Positions 6,438-7,235 of a DNA stretch of 7,235 bases are shown here, piece by piece; within the stretch, counting starts at the first letter, position 1, and the number at the start of each line of letters is the position of its first letter. The position numbers and the translations under genes are program-made. The stretch is taken from positions 1-7,235 of the forward strand of contig JAGUVE010000081.1 of NCBI GenBank assembly GCA_020063075.1, written 5' to 3'. A model generated the notes under the pieces. The model was not told the DNA's origin. It searched no databases and was given only the letters and a program-made list of their open reading frames with translations. The DNA comes from Parcubacteria group bacterium. GTDB lineage: Bacteria > Patescibacteriota > Minisyncoccia > Minisyncoccales > JAGUVE01.

Positions 6438-6725
6438 ATGGCTGTTCCAACCCAAAGACATACGAAAGCAAGACGGAATAGGAGACGGATGCATATTTTT
6501 TTGAAGACCCCCTTTTTTGCTAAATGCCAAAAATGCACAAAATTGATTTTGCCTCACCGGGCTTGCCCTTATTGCGGATATTATAAAGGAGTGGAAGTCC
6601 TTGATGTTTTGAAGAAAATGACAAAAAAAGAGAGAAAATCGAAAGAAAAAGAAATGAAACAGGGAGAAAAGGAGAAGGCAGAGAAAGGGAAACCGCTGAC
6701 TATGGAAGCATTGTCAAAAAAATAA
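6438..6725 (+). CDS. rpmF: 50S ribosomal protein L32 with a long charged tail
   Basis: L32 is a small zinc-ribbon protein of the large ribosomal subunit. The start MAVPTQRHTKARRNRRR is the family signature. Residues C30, C33, C43 and C46 form two CxxC pairs that would bind zinc, and the second reads CPYCGYYKG. Typical L32 ends soon after this ribbon (57 residues in E. coli). This one has 95 residues, the last 44 or so forming a tail rich in Lys and Glu, probably a flexible or helical extension. The ATG at 6438 is chosen because the family signature begins there; the 9 in-frame codons before it show no homology. No Shine-Dalgarno is evident; the palindrome AAGCGCTT lies directly against the ATG. 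It is followed 73 bases later by nusB on the same strand. Confidence 0.95.
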   Translation: MAVPTQRHTKARRNRRRMHIFLKTPFFAKCQKCTKLILPHRACPYCGYYKGVEVLDVLKKMTKKERKSKEKEMKQGEKEKAEKGKPLTMEALSKK

Positions 6726-6728
6726 ATA

Positions 6729-6793
6729 AGACCTATTGCTAAATAATTTTTCGTTGCGAGTTGCAGCAGAAAGGATTATTTTGAAAGAGGTCT
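6729..6793 (+). promoter_or_regulatory. Possible hairpin masking the nusB ribosome binding site
   Basis: AGACCT (6729-6734), just after the rpmF stop, is complementary to AGGTCT (6788-6793). The right arm overlaps the nusB Shine-Dalgarno AAAGAGG (6784-6790). A small inner hairpin, GTTGC (6753-6757) with GCAGC (6763-6767) including one G-U pair, would shorten the loop. The outer stem is only 6 base pairs, so regulatory meaning is speculative. Confidence 0.25.
6784..6790 (+). promoter_or_regulatory. nusB Shine-Dalgarno
   Basis: AAAGAGG lies 8 bases before the ATG at 6799. It is the clearest ribosome binding site in the window and decides the nusB start against the upstream in-frame TTG at 6736. 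Confidence 0.75.
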
Positions 6794-6798
6794 ATAGC

Positions 6799-7224
6799 AT
6801 GGCAAGCCGGCATCTTTCGAGGTCAATAGTAATGCAAAGTTTTTATGAGTGGGATTTTTTGGGAAGAAAAACGGACTTGAAAAAAATTTTGGAGAGAAAT
6901 ATTAAGGAATTCGGGCCGGAACTGGAAGGAGAGTACGATTTTATTTTTAAATTAGCTGAAGGCATCATTTCACATTTAAAAGACATCGATGAAATGATAG
7001 AAAAAACCGCGTCTGAGTGGCCCCTGAAACAAATAAGCGTCGTTGACAGAAATATTTTAAGAATCGGACTATACGAGCTTCTTTTTGGAGATAAAAAAGC
7101 AGTTCCGCCAAAGGTGGCGATAAACGAGGCAATTGAGCTGGCTAAATCCTTTGGCGGAGAGAAATCAGGCAAATTCATTAACGGCGTTTTAGGAACGGTG
7201 TACAGAGAAATAGAGAAAAAATGA
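6799..7224 (+). CDS. nusB: Transcription antitermination / rRNA maturation factor NusB
   Basis: NusB pairs with ribosomal protein S10 (NusE) on boxA RNA to form the antitermination complex that supports full-length rRNA transcription and correct rRNA processing. The 141-residue product has the all-helical NusB pattern: an Arg-rich N-terminus beginning [17 protein letters not shown], the conserved [13 protein letters not shown] (V82-L94), and P104[15 protein letters not shown] followed by S123, F126 and NGVL. Its length is normal for the family (E. coli 139). The start at 6799 matches family N-termini and has a good Shine-Dalgarno 8 bases upstream. It probably shares a transcript with rpmF. 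Its TGA overlaps the next ATG by four bases, implying coupling to the following gene. Identity is secure. Confidence 0.95.
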   Translation: MASRHLSRSIVMQSFYEWDFLGRKTDLKKILERNIKEFGPELEGEYDFIFKLAEGIISHLKDIDEMIEKTASEWPLKQISVVDRNILRIGLYELLFGDKKAVPPKVAINEAIELAKSFGGEKSGKFINGVLGTVYREIEKK

Positions 7225-7235
7225 AAGATTTTTCT
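7221..7235 (+). CDS. rnc: Start of a downstream gene, probably ribonuclease III (five codons only)
   Basis: An ATG overlaps the nusB stop (ATGA, 7221-7224) behind the purine-rich AGAGAAAAA. Only MKDFS is visible. RNase III proteins of related bacteria often begin in this style, and rnc often lies near rpmF or nusB; the role (rRNA precursor cleavage) would fit NusB. The gene start is well supported by coupling, but the product is a guess from context. Confidence 0.4.

Noticed and set aside
6736..6798. Longer nusB start at TTG 6736
   Set aside because: The upstream codons have no NusB similarity and the strong SD points to 6799.

Overview
The window looks like chromosomal core-gene DNA from an AT-rich bacterium. 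Everything recognisable is bacterial housekeeping: replication, translation and RNA metabolism. Compact, overlapping genes, AT-rich palindromic repeats between and inside genes, a threonyl-tRNA synthetase without its usual N-terminal TGS domain, and the order rpmF-nusB-(probable rnc) together suggest a Candidate Phyla Radiation (Patescibacteria) lineage. That placement is inference from gene style, not from a marker-gene tree. No rRNA, tRNA, CRISPR array, transposase or phage gene is visible.

Left block (1-5483, minus strand). Three genes are packed in one direction and probably form one operon. First comes a 220-residue beta-solenoid protein built from about fifteen 11-residue pentapeptide-like repeats. 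Then dnaE (1062 residues) overlaps it by ATGA. Then thrS overlaps the dnaE stop by 8 bases and runs off the window's left edge. The DNA polymerase has a complete-looking set of PHP metal ligands, the three catalytic aspartates and an internal QxxLF clamp-binding motif. It stops right after the OB fold. The synthetase keeps its editing and catalytic domains.

Middle (5484-5623). This 140-base, very AT-rich divergent region holds back-to-back promoter candidates that share one hexamer. Two overlapping inverted repeats sit in the leader of the leftward operon.

Right block (5624-7235, plus strand). rnhB (RNase HII) has a roughly 25-residue AT-rich insertion between its first two catalytic blocks, and its 3' end runs into a short AAAACTCAAA-type repeat. 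A well-formed promoter lies in the rnhB-rpmF gap. rpmF (ribosomal protein L32 with a long charged tail), nusB and the first five codons of a probable rnc follow.

Functionally, the left operon joins replication (DnaE) to tRNA charging (ThrRS). The right operon joins RNA-DNA hybrid removal (RNase HII), ribosome assembly (L32), transcription antitermination and rRNA processing (NusB, probable RNase III). The most unusual items are the solenoid gene translationally coupled to dnaE, the in-frame palindromic insert in rnhB, and the TGS-less ThrRS. No intergenic stretch exceeds 300 bases.
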